The notes below the pieces were generated by a model. It made no database searches, was not told where the DNA came from, and saw only the letters and a program-made list of their open reading frames with translations. 64,000 nt of DNA from Priestia aryabhattai B8W22 (GTDB lineage: Bacteria > Bacillota > Bacilli > Bacillales > Bacillaceae_H). Shown piece after piece: positions 56,366 through 64,000 of the stretch (its first letter is position 1; the number at the start of each line of letters is the position of its first letter). A program made the translations under genes and the position numbers. The stretch lies in NCBI RefSeq assembly GCF_000956595.1, contig NZ_JYOO01000011.1, positions 82,667-146,666 on the forward strand, given 5' to 3'.

Positions 56366-57212
56366 TTTCTGTTCCCCTTTCTGTTAATAAGTCCAAGCTG
56401 ATATCGATAGACCCTGCTGAATGTGTTAAAGCTCCAAGTGAAATATAGTCCACTCCGCTGTCTCTAAAAGAATGGAGCGTGCCAAGCGTAATTCCACCGG
56501 ATGCTTCTGTGACAATATGAGCGGGAACCAGCGGTATCCAATCTTTAATGACTTCTGGAGAACAGTTATCGAACATAATGACATCTGCTCCTGCCTCTAT
56601 TGCTTCTAGCAGTTGACTTTTGTTTTCAATTTCTACTTCCACCTTAACCATATGTCCAAGCTGCTCTCTTACTCTCACAACAGCGTCTAGGATAGATCCT
56701 GCATGTGCAATATGGTTATCTTTTAACATGACGCCATCGTACAATCCAAAACGATGATTATAACCTCCTCCAGCACGAACGGCATACTTCTCTAACATTC
56801 GCAGACCAGGCGTTGTTTTTCGCGTGTCACATATGCGCGTATGTGAGCTGCCAAGCAGCGCTACGGCTTTGTGCGTCATCGTGGCAATGCCACTCATTCT
56901 TTGAAGTAAGTTTAAAATTACCCGTTCACCGGTCAAAATAGATCGCACGGATCCTGAAACGGTAGCTATTTTATCTCCAGGCTTAAGAACATCTCCATCT
57001 TTTTTTTCGAAATTCACTTTCACATTAGGGTCTATTAAATGAAATCCTTCTTTAATCAATTCCACTCCTGCGATAATACCTGATTGCTTTGCCGTGAACA
57101 CAGCCTTCCCTTGGTCAGACGAAGAAAAAATAGCTTCACAGGTTATATCTCCATCTCCAATGTCTTCTATAAAAAAAGACTGCAATAGTGTTTGTAATTT
57201 CAACGTATTCAT
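56319..57212 (-). CDS. nadC: Quinolinate phosphoribosyltransferase NadC
   Basis: Makes nicotinate mononucleotide from quinolinate and PRPP. The 297-residue protein has the arginine-rich [37 protein letters not shown] active-site run and the [10 protein letters not shown] strand. It starts [28 protein letters not shown]. The C-terminus ([22 protein letters not shown]) is about eight residues longer than usual and is read through the beginning of nadA, a 47-nt overlap. The nadB stop is 35 nt upstream. Confidence 0.95.
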   Translation of the reverse strand: MNTLKLQTLLQSFFIEDIGDGDITCEAIFSSSDQGKAVFTAKQSGIIAGVELIKEGFHLIDPNVKVNFEKKDGDVLKPGDKIATVSGSVRSILTGERVILNLLQRMSGIATMTHKAVALLGSSHTRICDTRKTTPGLRMLEKYAVRAGGGYNHRFGLYDGVMLKDNHIAHAGSILDAVVRVREQLGHMVKVEVEIENKSQLLEAIEAGADVIMFDNCSPEVIKDWIPLVPAHIVTEASGGITLGTLHSFRDSGVDYISLGALTHSAGSIDISLDLLTERGTENDEFITNASAANAAR

Positions 57213-57247
57213 TGTGCTACCTCACCTTTCTTTTTAGATTTCCTTGC

Positions 57248-58792
57248 TTATAAAATCAATGATTGTTTTGTTGAAGTAGCAGACTGCTTAATAATTCGCC
57301 TATGCTCCCATTCTTGCTTTTCATGCGGAAAGTCACTTCGGTAATGACCTCCTCTACTTTCTTTTCTTGCAAGAGAGGACTCGGCAATAAGCAGACCTGC
57401 CGTTAGCATATTGCAGGTGGTTGCAGCTTCCCTCGAATATATAACTTCTTGATCAAGAGGTATTCCATCCAAATAATTTGTGAATTCATGCACAATAGTA
57501 GCCAATTCGTTTTCATGACGAATGATTCCTACACAATCCATCATTTTATGCTGAATTTGTCTTGTGGCAGGCAGGATTTTAGGCATGCCTTTATAAACGT
57601 AACGAACGGGAGTATAACGAGATACCGTTCTCGCTTTATGTAAAATATGACGCCCTGTCCGTTTTCCAAATACAAGACACTCTAACAATGAATTGCTTGC
57701 TAGACGATTTGCTCCATGAACGCCTGTAGAAGAAACTTCCCCCACGGCATATAATCCTTCAATACTTGTTTGTCCGTAAGCATCTACTTCAATTCCACCC
57801 ATTAAAAAATGTGCGCCGGGAGTAACAGGTATTCGTTTTTTGTCCAGTTGAATTTTATACTTTCGACATAGTTCCGTAATCGTAGGAAATTTTTGTTGGA
57901 AATGAGCCACTTTTTCAATGTCTAAAAACACGGATCTTCCTTTTTTCATTTCATTAAAAATCGTCCTTGCTACAACATCTCGCGGTGCTAAATCCTTAAA
58001 GCGATGAACGCCTTCCATTATGCGTTCATCCCATTCATTTACCAGTACGCCACCTTCACCTCGAACCGCTTCGGATACTAGGCCTTTCGCTTCCTTTTGA
58101 TACAAAAGCGTCGGATGAAACTGAATAAATTCTAAGTCCGCTAATTTTGCTCCAGCCCTGTACGCAAGCGCTAGCCCATCTCCTGTCGCGAGCGGCTGGT
58201 TAGATGTATGCTTGTACAAAGCGCCGATTCCTCCGGTAGCAATAACGGTTTGGCGAGCATGATATATAGTAATTTTGTTGTTTTCACCTTGTCCGATAGC
58301 GCCTCTGCACGTGCCATCTACAGTTACTAAATGCTGAATCATTTCGTTTTCAATTACTGTAATATATGGCAGTACTTCTTTTTTCAAAAAAGCGAACAGC
58401 GCTTGTCCTGTTGCATCCCCACCTGCATGCAGAATACGATTGACACGATGGGCTCCTTCTTTTCCAAAATGCAGCGTACCATCTGGGTTTTTATCAAACT
58501 TCATTCCTTTATGAATCAATTCATTTACTACAGCCGCACCTTCTTCCACTAAAGTGCGTACCGCTTGTTCATTGCAATGCTTATTGCCCGCAACCAACGT
58601 ATCATAGAGATGTTCACTCCAGTGATCGCTGCTTCCAATAGCAGCTGCTACTCCGCCTTGAGCAAGAACTGAGTTATTGCGGTCAATTTTCCCTTTCGTT
58701 ACCATGACAACTCTGTTATGACGACACAGTTCATAAGCTGCAGAAAACGCTGCTAATCCGCTTCCAATAATTAAAACATCCGTCTCTAACAT
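57248..58792 (-). CDS. nadB: L-aspartate oxidase
   Basis: FAD enzyme that oxidises aspartate to iminoaspartate, the first step of de novo NAD synthesis. The 514-residue protein has GSGLAAFSAAYELCRH, the FAD motif (VLIIGSGLAA) near the N-terminus, the RVNRILHAGGDATG and RGEGGVLVNEWDERIM catalytic-loop segments, and GGIEVDAYGQTSIEGLYAVGEVSSTGVHGANRLASNSLLE. It is the first gene of nadBCA, with GAGGTG before the ATG. It faces nifS across an 89-nt region containing a likely NadR operator. Confidence 0.96.
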   Translation of the reverse strand: MLETDVLIIGSGLAAFSAAYELCRHNRVVMVTKGKIDRNNSVLAQGGVAAAIGSSDHWSEHLYDTLVAGNKHCNEQAVRTLVEEGAAVVNELIHKGMKFDKNPDGTLHFGKEGAHRVNRILHAGGDATGQALFAFLKKEVLPYITVIENEMIQHLVTVDGTCRGAIGQGENNKITIYHARQTVIATGGIGALYKHTSNQPLATGDGLALAYRAGAKLADLEFIQFHPTLLYQKEAKGLVSEAVRGEGGVLVNEWDERIMEGVHRFKDLAPRDVVARTIFNEMKKGRSVFLDIEKVAHFQQKFPTITELCRKYKIQLDKKRIPVTPGAHFLMGGIEVDAYGQTSIEGLYAVGEVSSTGVHGANRLASNSLLECLVFGKRTGRHILHKARTVSRYTPVRYVYKGMPKILPATRQIQHKMMDCVGIIRHENELATIVHEFTNYLDGIPLDQEVIYSREAATTCNMLTAGLLIAESSLARKESRGGHYRSDFPHEKQEWEHRRIIKQSATSTKQSLIL

Positions 58793-58813
58793 TTTACACC
58801 TCTTTATTTACAT

Positions 58814-58825
58814 GTGTCTTGACAC
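58814..58825. promoter_or_regulatory. Candidate NadR (NiaR) operator between nadB and nifS
   Basis: GTGTC-TT-GACAC is a perfect interrupted palindrome in the short divergent spacer. Its right half forms the TTGACA of the nifS promoter (58819-58824, with TTAAAT at 58842-58847, 17-nt spacer), so repressor binding would block it. Confidence 0.65.
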
Positions 58826-58881
58826 CTATATTTACATATTATTAAATGAAAGACAAGAAGTTTTTTTATCGGAGGGAGAAA

Positions 58882-60018
58882 ATGATTTATCTGGACTATG
58901 CAGCAACAACGCCAATGAGACAAGAAGCAATTGAGGTATATACTGAAGCGGCAACAAGTTATTATGGAAATTCCAGCAGTCTTCACACGCTTGGAACACA
59001 AGCAGAGAATTTGCTTACACTATGCAGAAAAAAATTAAGTCTGTTAGTAAATTGCGGAGAGGATGATCTTTTTTTTACAAGCGGAGGAACAGAAGCTAAT
59101 TACTTAGCTATTCACTCTCTTTTAAAAGGAAACACTAGCGAACGAAAACATTTAGTTACAACGAAGCTTGAACATTCTTCAGTTCTTCATACGTTGCAGC
59201 AGCTTGAAAAAGAAGGCTTTTCCCTATCTTACGTACCTGTAGATCAAAACGGCGTTGTGTCTGTAGACGACTTAAAGAAGACTATTCGACCTGACACTGT
59301 GCTAGTAGCCATTCAGCATATCAATCATGAGCTCGGTACAATTCAGCCAGTTGAGGATATTGGCCATTTTTTATCTAAAAAAGAAATTCTTTTTCACTGT
59401 GATTGTGTTCAATCTTTCGGGAAGCTTCCTATTGATGTTAAAAAGCTGAAAGCTGATAGTATCTCAGTTTCTAGTCATAAAATTTACGGACCAAAAGGTG
59501 TAGGAATGGTATACATGAATTCAAGTTCTTCTTGGAAGCCTATTTATCATAAAGCAACTCACGAAAAAGGCTTTCGCCCTGGGACTGTAAATACAACGGG
59601 CATTGCTTCCTTTACTGCAGCAGCTGAATGCGCATATGCAGAAATGACGACCGCCCGGAACCATTATGAGCGCTTAAAATCGTACTTACTGGAAAACCTA
59701 GAGTCTCTTGCTCCTTTTATAGAAGTAGAAGGCCTTGGGAACTCTCATTTTCCTGGAATTATTGGACTGACGTTTTCAAACATACAGGGTCAATATGTTA
59801 TGTTACAATGTAATCGTCACGGAATTGCTATATCTACGGGAAGTGCCTGCCATGTAAATCAGCAGGAACCATTAGCTTCTTTACTTGCGATTGGCAAATC
59901 GAATGCGAATGCTAAGAACTTTGTACGTATTTCATTTAGTCAACATTCAACGTTTAAGCATATTGATCGACTCATATCCGTTTTTCATTTATTACAGCAA
60001 GAATTTATGACAGTGTAA
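58882..60018 (+). CDS. nifS: Cysteine desulfurase NifS, NAD-operon type
   Basis: A PLP enzyme of 378 residues that delivers sulfur, in B. subtilis for the [4Fe-4S] cluster of quinolinate synthase. The PLP lysine is in SVSSHKIYGPKGVGM, the catalytic cysteine in ISTGSACHVNQQ, and the N-terminal part reads YLDYAATTPMRQEAIEVY. The ATG has GGAGGGAG 5 nt upstream; a longer reading has no site. It diverges from nadB and is followed by nadR. It is clearly distinct in sequence from iscS near 22 kb. Confidence 0.94.
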   Translation: MIYLDYAATTPMRQEAIEVYTEAATSYYGNSSSLHTLGTQAENLLTLCRKKLSLLVNCGEDDLFFTSGGTEANYLAIHSLLKGNTSERKHLVTTKLEHSSVLHTLQQLEKEGFSLSYVPVDQNGVVSVDDLKKTIRPDTVLVAIQHINHELGTIQPVEDIGHFLSKKEILFHCDCVQSFGKLPIDVKKLKADSISVSSHKIYGPKGVGMVYMNSSSSWKPIYHKATHEKGFRPGTVNTTGIASFTAAAECAYAEMTTARNHYERLKSYLLENLESLAPFIEVEGLGNSHFPGIIGLTFSNIQGQYVMLQCNRHGIAISTGSACHVNQQEPLASLLAIGKSNANAKNFVRISFSQHSTFKHIDRLISVFHLLQQEFMTV

Positions 60019-60033
60019 AAGGAGGGATGAAAG

Positions 60034-60579
60034 GTGCCAGGAACTCAAAAGAAAATTCTTGGAGAAGAAAGAAGAGAACTTATTCTCCAATGGTTAAAAA
60101 CAGAGAATAAACCAATGACAGGCAGTGAGCTTTCGAAAAGAACGAACGTTAGCCGCCAAGTCATTGTACAAGATATTTCGCTGCTTAAAGCTAAAAATGA
60201 GCCCATTATCGCAACAAGCCAAGGGTATCTTTATATTCAAAATCCATCTCAAACTACCGTGCATCAGCGAATTATTGCCTGTCAGCATACGCCAGAAGAT
60301 GCTGAAAAGGAGCTTCTCCTGCTTGTTGACCACGGCGTTCTCATAAAAGATGTAACCGTTGAACACCCTGTGTATGGTGAATTAACGGCTTCCGTTATGA
60401 TTCAAACCCGAAAAGAAGTAGAAACGTTCATAAAAAAAATTCAAGAAACAAACGCAACTTATTTATCTCAGCTAACAGATGGAATTCACCTTCATACGAT
60501 TGAAGCAGATACAATTGAAAAACTGAATGCTGCCTGCTTAGCTCTTGAAGTGGAAGGCTATTTAGTTTCGAATGAATAA
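60034..60579 (+). CDS. nadR: NAD-biosynthesis repressor NadR (NiaR family)
   Basis: A 181-residue transcription factor with an HTH_11 winged helix (RRELILQWLKTENKPMTGSELSKRTNVSRQVIVQDISLLKAKNEPIIATSQGYLYI in pieces) and a C-terminal 3H domain with three conserved histidines (LVDHGVLIKDVTVEHPVYGEL and LTDGIHLHTIE). NiaR binds nicotinate and represses nad genes in B. subtilis, where it is called yrxA/nadR. The start is GTG with GGAGGGATG before it. It is 16 nt after nifS. Its target is probably the operator in the nadB-nifS spacer. Confidence 0.93.
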   Translation: MPGTQKKILGEERRELILQWLKTENKPMTGSELSKRTNVSRQVIVQDISLLKAKNEPIIATSQGYLYIQNPSQTTVHQRIIACQHTPEDAEKELLLLVDHGVLIKDVTVEHPVYGELTASVMIQTRKEVETFIKKIQETNATYLSQLTDGIHLHTIEADTIEKLNAACLALEVEGYLVSNE

Positions 60580-60592
60580 AAAGATGTTGTAA

Positions 60593-60621
60593 CAAAAAAA
60601 TCCCGCTTTAAAGCGGGATTT
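60593..60621 (-). terminator. Terminator of pheA
   Basis: ATCCCGCTT (60600-60608) / AAGCGGGAT (60611-60619) with the pheA stop codon in the loop, followed on the minus strand by T7. On the plus strand the T-run is short, so the nadR side is terminated less efficiently. Confidence 0.9.
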
Positions 60622-61480
60622 CTGTTTCAAGCAGTGTGTGGGGATAGCTTCCTAAAAGCTCTACGCTACAGCCTAGTGCCTCAAGTTCAGCCATAGCCCC
60701 AGGGATTAATACTTCATCCATTTTTTGTTCAATATCAACGATAAAGAAATAGTTTCCAAGCCCTGTTTTCATAGGACGGGATTCAATTTTAGACAGATTT
60801 AGCTTACGCCAGGAGAAAGCTGAAAGCACTTGATGAAGCGCTCCTGCCTGATCAGATGGAAGTGTAATCATTAACGTTGTCTTGCACCCGTTTCCAGCTA
60901 AAAATGGCACCTCTTGTGCTCCGTCTTTATGCAAAATAACAAATCTTGTTGTATTATGATCATAATCATGAATGTTCGGGCAGGCAATATGTAATCCATA
61001 TTCATGGGCTGCTAATCCATTTGCAATAGCTCCAATATTAAGCTCAGGGTGTTCGCTTACATACTTAGCAGCAAACGCCGTTGATGTCATCTCTTCTACT
61101 GCAGTTGACGTACATTCTCCGTGTAAAAATTTATGACACTGTGCAATTGCATGAGGATGAGAATAAATCGTTTCAATGTTTTTCCACTGTTCTGCACGAG
61201 ATGGATGAACCATTAAATGCTGACGAATTGGAAGCACGATTTCTCCAACAATCGGCAGACGACGTTCATGAATAAGATAATCAAGTGTTAAATTTACAGA
61301 TCCTTCAAGTGCATTTTCTAACGGTACAATTCCATACTCAATTTCTCCGTTATCCACTGCATCAATGCATGCTGGAATTGTTTTGTATGGAATATGGTCG
61401 TGCTGTTTAAATACGCCTTGGACGGCTACATGTGTAAATGTTGCCTTTGGTCCTAAATATCCTACTTTCCCCACAATCAT
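60608..61480 (-). CDS. pheA: Prephenate dehydratase
   Basis: Converts prephenate to phenylpyruvate. The 290-residue protein has the PDT domain (KVGYLGPKATFTHVA, VPLENALEGSVNLTLDYL, MTSTAFAAKYVSEHPELNIGAIAN) and a C-terminal ACT domain (LNLSKIESRPMKTGLGNYFFIVDIE) with the ESRP regulatory motif for phenylalanine. The first ATG (61480) and a GTG two codons later share the AAGGAGAGG site. It is the last gene of the spo0B-obg-pheB-pheA block. Confidence 0.95.
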   Translation of the reverse strand: MIVGKVGYLGPKATFTHVAVQGVFKQHDHIPYKTIPACIDAVDNGEIEYGIVPLENALEGSVNLTLDYLIHERRLPIVGEIVLPIRQHLMVHPSRAEQWKNIETIYSHPHAIAQCHKFLHGECTSTAVEEMTSTAFAAKYVSEHPELNIGAIANGLAAHEYGLHIACPNIHDYDHNTTRFVILHKDGAQEVPFLAGNGCKTTLMITLPSDQAGALHQVLSAFSWRKLNLSKIESRPMKTGLGNYFFIVDIEQKMDEVLIPGAMAELEALGCSVELLGSYPHTLLETEIPL

Positions 61481-61508
61481 GCCTCTCCTTATCTATATCT
61501 GTTTACCA

Positions 61509-61958
61509 TTATGCCCCTGAACCAAGCACGTCCACTTTATCTACAAACTCTAAGCTTTTCAATCTTCGCAGCATTTCATTTAATTCAACATTCATGCTTG
61601 CTGTATCTAATGAAAGAGTTACGTTGGCACGCCCTTGTAAAGGGATGGTTTGGTGAATCGTTAACACATTGCATCCCGATGATGCAACGGTGCTCAATAA
61701 ATGTGATAAAGTTCCTGATCGATCTTCAATATGAAAAAATAGTGAAATAATGCGCTGTTTGACAACCGTCTGAAACGGAAAGACCGTGTCGCGGTACTTA
61801 TAAAAAGCACTGCGACTCAAGTCTACGGCTTGTACAGCATCTGCTACCGACTCAGCTTTTCCCCGTTCAATTAACAGCTTCGCATCCAATGTTTTTTTCA
61901 TCGCTTCCGGTAATACATCTTCGCGAACTAAATAAAACTGCTTATCGCTCTTATGCAA
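61509..61958 (-). CDS. pheB: ACT domain protein PheB
   Basis: A 149-residue ACT-domain protein. An N-terminal helical part ([53 protein letters not shown]) resembles a small helix-turn-helix. It is followed by an ACT fold ([49 protein letters not shown]). The name follows B. subtilis; no enzymatic activity is known. The start is TTG with GGGAGGGG upstream. It lies between obg and pheA. Confidence 0.92.
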   Translation of the reverse strand: MHKSDKQFYLVREDVLPEAMKKTLDAKLLIERGKAESVADAVQAVDLSRSAFYKYRDTVFPFQTVVKQRIISLFFHIEDRSGTLSHLLSTVASSGCNVLTIHQTIPLQGRANVTLSLDTASMNVELNEMLRRLKSLEFVDKVDVLGSGA

Positions 61959-61991
61959 GTAAAGCCCCTCCCCTTATCCTATGAACAACAA

Positions 61992-63278
61992 TTAGTCAAT
62001 AAATTCAAATTCATATTCAAATAGCTTTACAATATCGCCATCTTTTGCTCCTCGTTCACGAAGGGCTTCATCGACGCCCATGCCTCGAAGCTGGCGCGCA
62101 AATCGACGAACTGATTCTTCACGTGAGAAATCAGTCATCTTGAATAATTTTTCGATTTTTTCACCGCTTAATACGTACGAGCCATCGCTATCACGCGTAA
62201 TAACAAATTCCACTTCTTTCTTTTCATGCTTGTACAGTACGCGGTGCATAGATAGATCTTCCTCTTCTTGCATTGGGAATTCCGGCGTAGTTTCTACAAG
62301 ATCAGCTACTGTAAATAACAGTTCGCGGATTCCATCACGCGTTGCCGCAGAAATTGGAAAGACTTTCACTTCGTCCCCTACTTTTTCTTTGAATGCAGCT
62401 AGATTCTCTTCGGCTTGCGGGATATCCATTTTATTTGCTACCACTACTTGCGGACGTTCCGTTAAACGCATATTATACTGACGCAGCTCTTCATTAATGG
62501 TTAAGTAGTCCTCATATGGATCACGGCCTTCTAAACCTGACATATCGATTACATGGACAATAACGCGGGTACGTTCAATGTGACGTAAAAACTGGTGACC
62601 TAATCCTACACCTTCATGTGCGCCTTCGATTAGCCCTGGTAAATCTGCCATCACAAAACTGCGATTATCTTCTGTTTCAACTACTCCTAAATTCGGATTA
62701 ATTGTTGTAAAATGATATTCAGCAATTTTTGGCTTTGCAGCAGACGTTACGGATAATAACGTTGACTTTCCAACACTTGGGAAACCAACTAATCCTACAT
62801 CGGCTAATACTTTTAATTCAAGAATGACATTTCTCTCTTTACCCGGCTCTCCATTTTCTGAAAGCTCCGGTGCTGGATTTGCAGGTGTAGCAAAACGCGT
62901 ATTCCCACGCCCTCCGCGTCCACCTTTTGCAATCACTGCGCGCTGGCCGTGTTCAACTAAATCAGCAATCGTTTCGTTCGTATCTTCATCTAACACAACG
63001 GTACCTGGTGGAACTTTTACAATCATCGGCTCAGCGTTACGTCCGTGCTGTCCTTTTGACATTCCATGTTCACCGCGGCTTGCTTTAAAGTGACGCTTAT
63101 AGCGGAAATCCATCAGCGTACGCAATCCTTCTTCTACTTCAAAAATGACATCTGCACCGTGACCACCGTCACCACCTGCAGGGCCTCCTTTTGGTACGTA
63201 CTTTTCGCGACGGAAGGCAACCATTCCATTTCCTCCGTCGCCACCTTTTACATATACCTTGACCTGATCTACAAACAT
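61992..63278 (-). CDS. obg: GTPase Obg
   Basis: Essential ribosome-associated GTPase linked to sporulation and the stress response, 428 residues like the B. subtilis protein. The glycine-rich Obg fold is at residues 1-158 ([37 protein letters not shown] in pieces). The G domain follows with [12 protein letters not shown] (P-loop), [12 protein letters not shown] (switch I), [16 protein letters not shown] (switch II) and NKMD. A C-terminal OCT domain ends [36 protein letters not shown]. It follows spo0B. Confidence 0.98.
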   Translation of the reverse strand: MFVDQVKVYVKGGDGGNGMVAFRREKYVPKGGPAGGDGGHGADVIFEVEEGLRTLMDFRYKRHFKASRGEHGMSKGQHGRNAEPMIVKVPPGTVVLDEDTNETIADLVEHGQRAVIAKGGRGGRGNTRFATPANPAPELSENGEPGKERNVILELKVLADVGLVGFPSVGKSTLLSVTSAAKPKIAEYHFTTINPNLGVVETEDNRSFVMADLPGLIEGAHEGVGLGHQFLRHIERTRVIVHVIDMSGLEGRDPYEDYLTINEELRQYNMRLTERPQVVVANKMDIPQAEENLAAFKEKVGDEVKVFPISAATRDGIRELLFTVADLVETTPEFPMQEEEDLSMHRVLYKHEKKEVEFVITRDSDGSYVLSGEKIEKLFKMTDFSREESVRRFARQLRGMGVDEALRERGAKDGDIVKLFEYEFEFID

Positions 63279-63329
63279 TTCTTTTCCACTCCGTTCTATA
63301 TCTTAGCTCCTGCCATAGCAAAAGCGCTG

Positions 63330-63866
63330 TTAACTTATTGTAAGCATAAGGCTAAATTCATCTTCAGACATATGCTGTTCAACCAATGCAACTCCTTGAG
63401 CGCACTCATAACATTGTAGCTTGTTTTGTAGCTTCTGTATATCTGTTAGTATTCCACTAAAGTCAAAAAAGAAACGAATTCCCTGTTCTTCAATGCATAC
63501 TGAAATACTCAAATAATTTTCTGCATGATAATCAACATACTTTTCGAGTGCTTCTGTCAAATAGCAACACCAGTTGTATACGAACTCATCGTATTGTGAT
63601 AAATCCTTCAATTCTCCAAGCACTTCCACATCTAAGCGAACAGCATGGTTATTCCAATGATAGGTCATAACAAAGCCCGCAAACAGTCGCATATTGATGT
63701 TTGTTAACTTGGATTCATGTTTGGATTCATTTACAATTTCTTCAATGATTTCATTCGCTCGATCAAGCCGATTCAACGCTAGATTGCCTTTGATTAATTG
63801 CAGCTTATTTAACCAATCATGCCGCGCGTATCTTAATACCTCTACGACATCCCATTCTTTTTCCAT
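63330..63866 (-). CDS. spo0B: Sporulation phosphotransferase Spo0B
   Basis: Relays phosphate from Spo0F to Spo0A in the sporulation phosphorelay. The 178-residue protein has the phosphorylated histidine in RHDWLNKLQLIKGNLAL (His16) within a helical hairpin, and a degenerate histidine-kinase-like C-terminal domain (FVYNWCCYLTEALEKYVDY). It is slightly shorter than the B. subtilis protein because of a shorter N-terminus. AGGAGTG precedes the ATG. An extended -10 promoter lies about 85 nt upstream, and obg follows 51 nt later. Confidence 0.94.
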   Translation of the reverse strand: MEKEWDVVEVLRYARHDWLNKLQLIKGNLALNRLDRANEIIEEIVNESKHESKLTNINMRLFAGFVMTYHWNNHAVRLDVEVLGELKDLSQYDEFVYNWCCYLTEALEKYVDYHAENYLSISVCIEEQGIRFFFDFSGILTDIQKLQNKLQCYECAQGVALVEQHMSEDEFSLMLTIS

Positions 63867-63949
63867 CTTAGCACTCCTAACTTTGACTCGAGCATAAGTA
63901 TTTCACAACGCTGACAAACATCTCGTATCAATCTTCTTAGATATGTTCG

Positions 63950-63958
63950 ATTATAACA
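63950..63958 (-). promoter_or_regulatory. Extended -10 promoter of spo0B
   Basis: TGTTATAAT on the minus strand (TATAAT at 63950-63955 with TGn in front). No good -35. It would start a transcript about 75 nt before the ATG. Confidence 0.55.
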
Positions 63959-64000
63959 AATTCCAATGGGTAATAGGTGAAATATTCTACAAAAAGAAAA

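Overview
The window is a 64 kb stretch of core chromosome from a low-GC, endospore-forming Firmicute of the Bacillaceae. Gene content and order match the Bacillus subtilis aspS/alaS to obg/spo0B region. Protein lengths, gene order and the pst insertion look most like Priestia (Bacillus) megaterium, but the species call is an inference. Nearly all genes lie on the minus strand. Sporulation genes (spo0B, bofC, safA, a coxA-like lipoprotein, spoVB, pbpI) and SigB, T-box and 6S-1 RNA signatures support the assignment. I see no rRNA, tRNA, IS element, prophage, CRISPR array or defence island.

Layout, left to right. 1-5.3 kb: methionine/cysteine recycling (mccA start, mtnN, yrrT), small yrzA, pbpI-yrrS, and an isochorismatase-like hydrolase. 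5.4-10.9 kb: greA, udk, the wobble-uridine hydroxylation/methoxylation genes (trhP2, trhP1, trmR) and mltG. 11.3-15.6 kb: yrzB, yrrK, yrzL and alaS with an Ala T-box. 15.6-24.8 kb: an AI-2E family permease, two tiny proteins, recD2, a TPR protein, mnmA and iscS (s2U34 thiolation), cymR and rarA. 24.8-27.9 kb: pstS-pstC-pstA, without pstB, behind PhoP-box-like repeats. 28-32.7 kb: tcdA, 6S-1 RNA, and aspS/hisS under a T-box. 32.7-39.7 kb: a tiny protein, a cell-wall amidase, dtd, relA, apt and recJ. 39.8-45.6 kb: secDF, comN, spoVB, a DUF421 protein, a small membrane protein and yajC. 45.7-49.8 kb: tgt, queA, a DUF2905 protein, ruvB and ruvA. 50-55 kb: bofC, a SigB-type stress protein, a coxA-like lipoprotein, a CotS-like kinase and safA. 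55.2-60.6 kb: nadABC, with divergent nifS-nadR. 60.6-63.9 kb: pheA, pheB, obg and spo0B.

The genes fall into a few functional groups. tRNA modification and charging covers trmR/trhP, mnmA/iscS, tcdA, tgt/queA, alaS, hisS, aspS and dtd. DNA repair and recombination covers recD2, rarA, recJ, ruvAB and yrrK. Envelope and secretion covers mltG, pbpI, the amidase, secDF and yajC. The others are sporulation, NAD synthesis and phosphate uptake.

I did not find a convincing undescribed system. The less ordinary signals are the pst genes without pstB behind two period-11 PhoP-box clusters, a likely AUU start codon on the amidase gene, a CotS-like kinase gene overlapping safA, overlapping divergent cymR/rarA promoters, and several leader or intergenic hairpins. 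Start codons were moved from the longest ORF wherever a ribosome binding site decided the matter, and many chosen starts are TTG or GTG.
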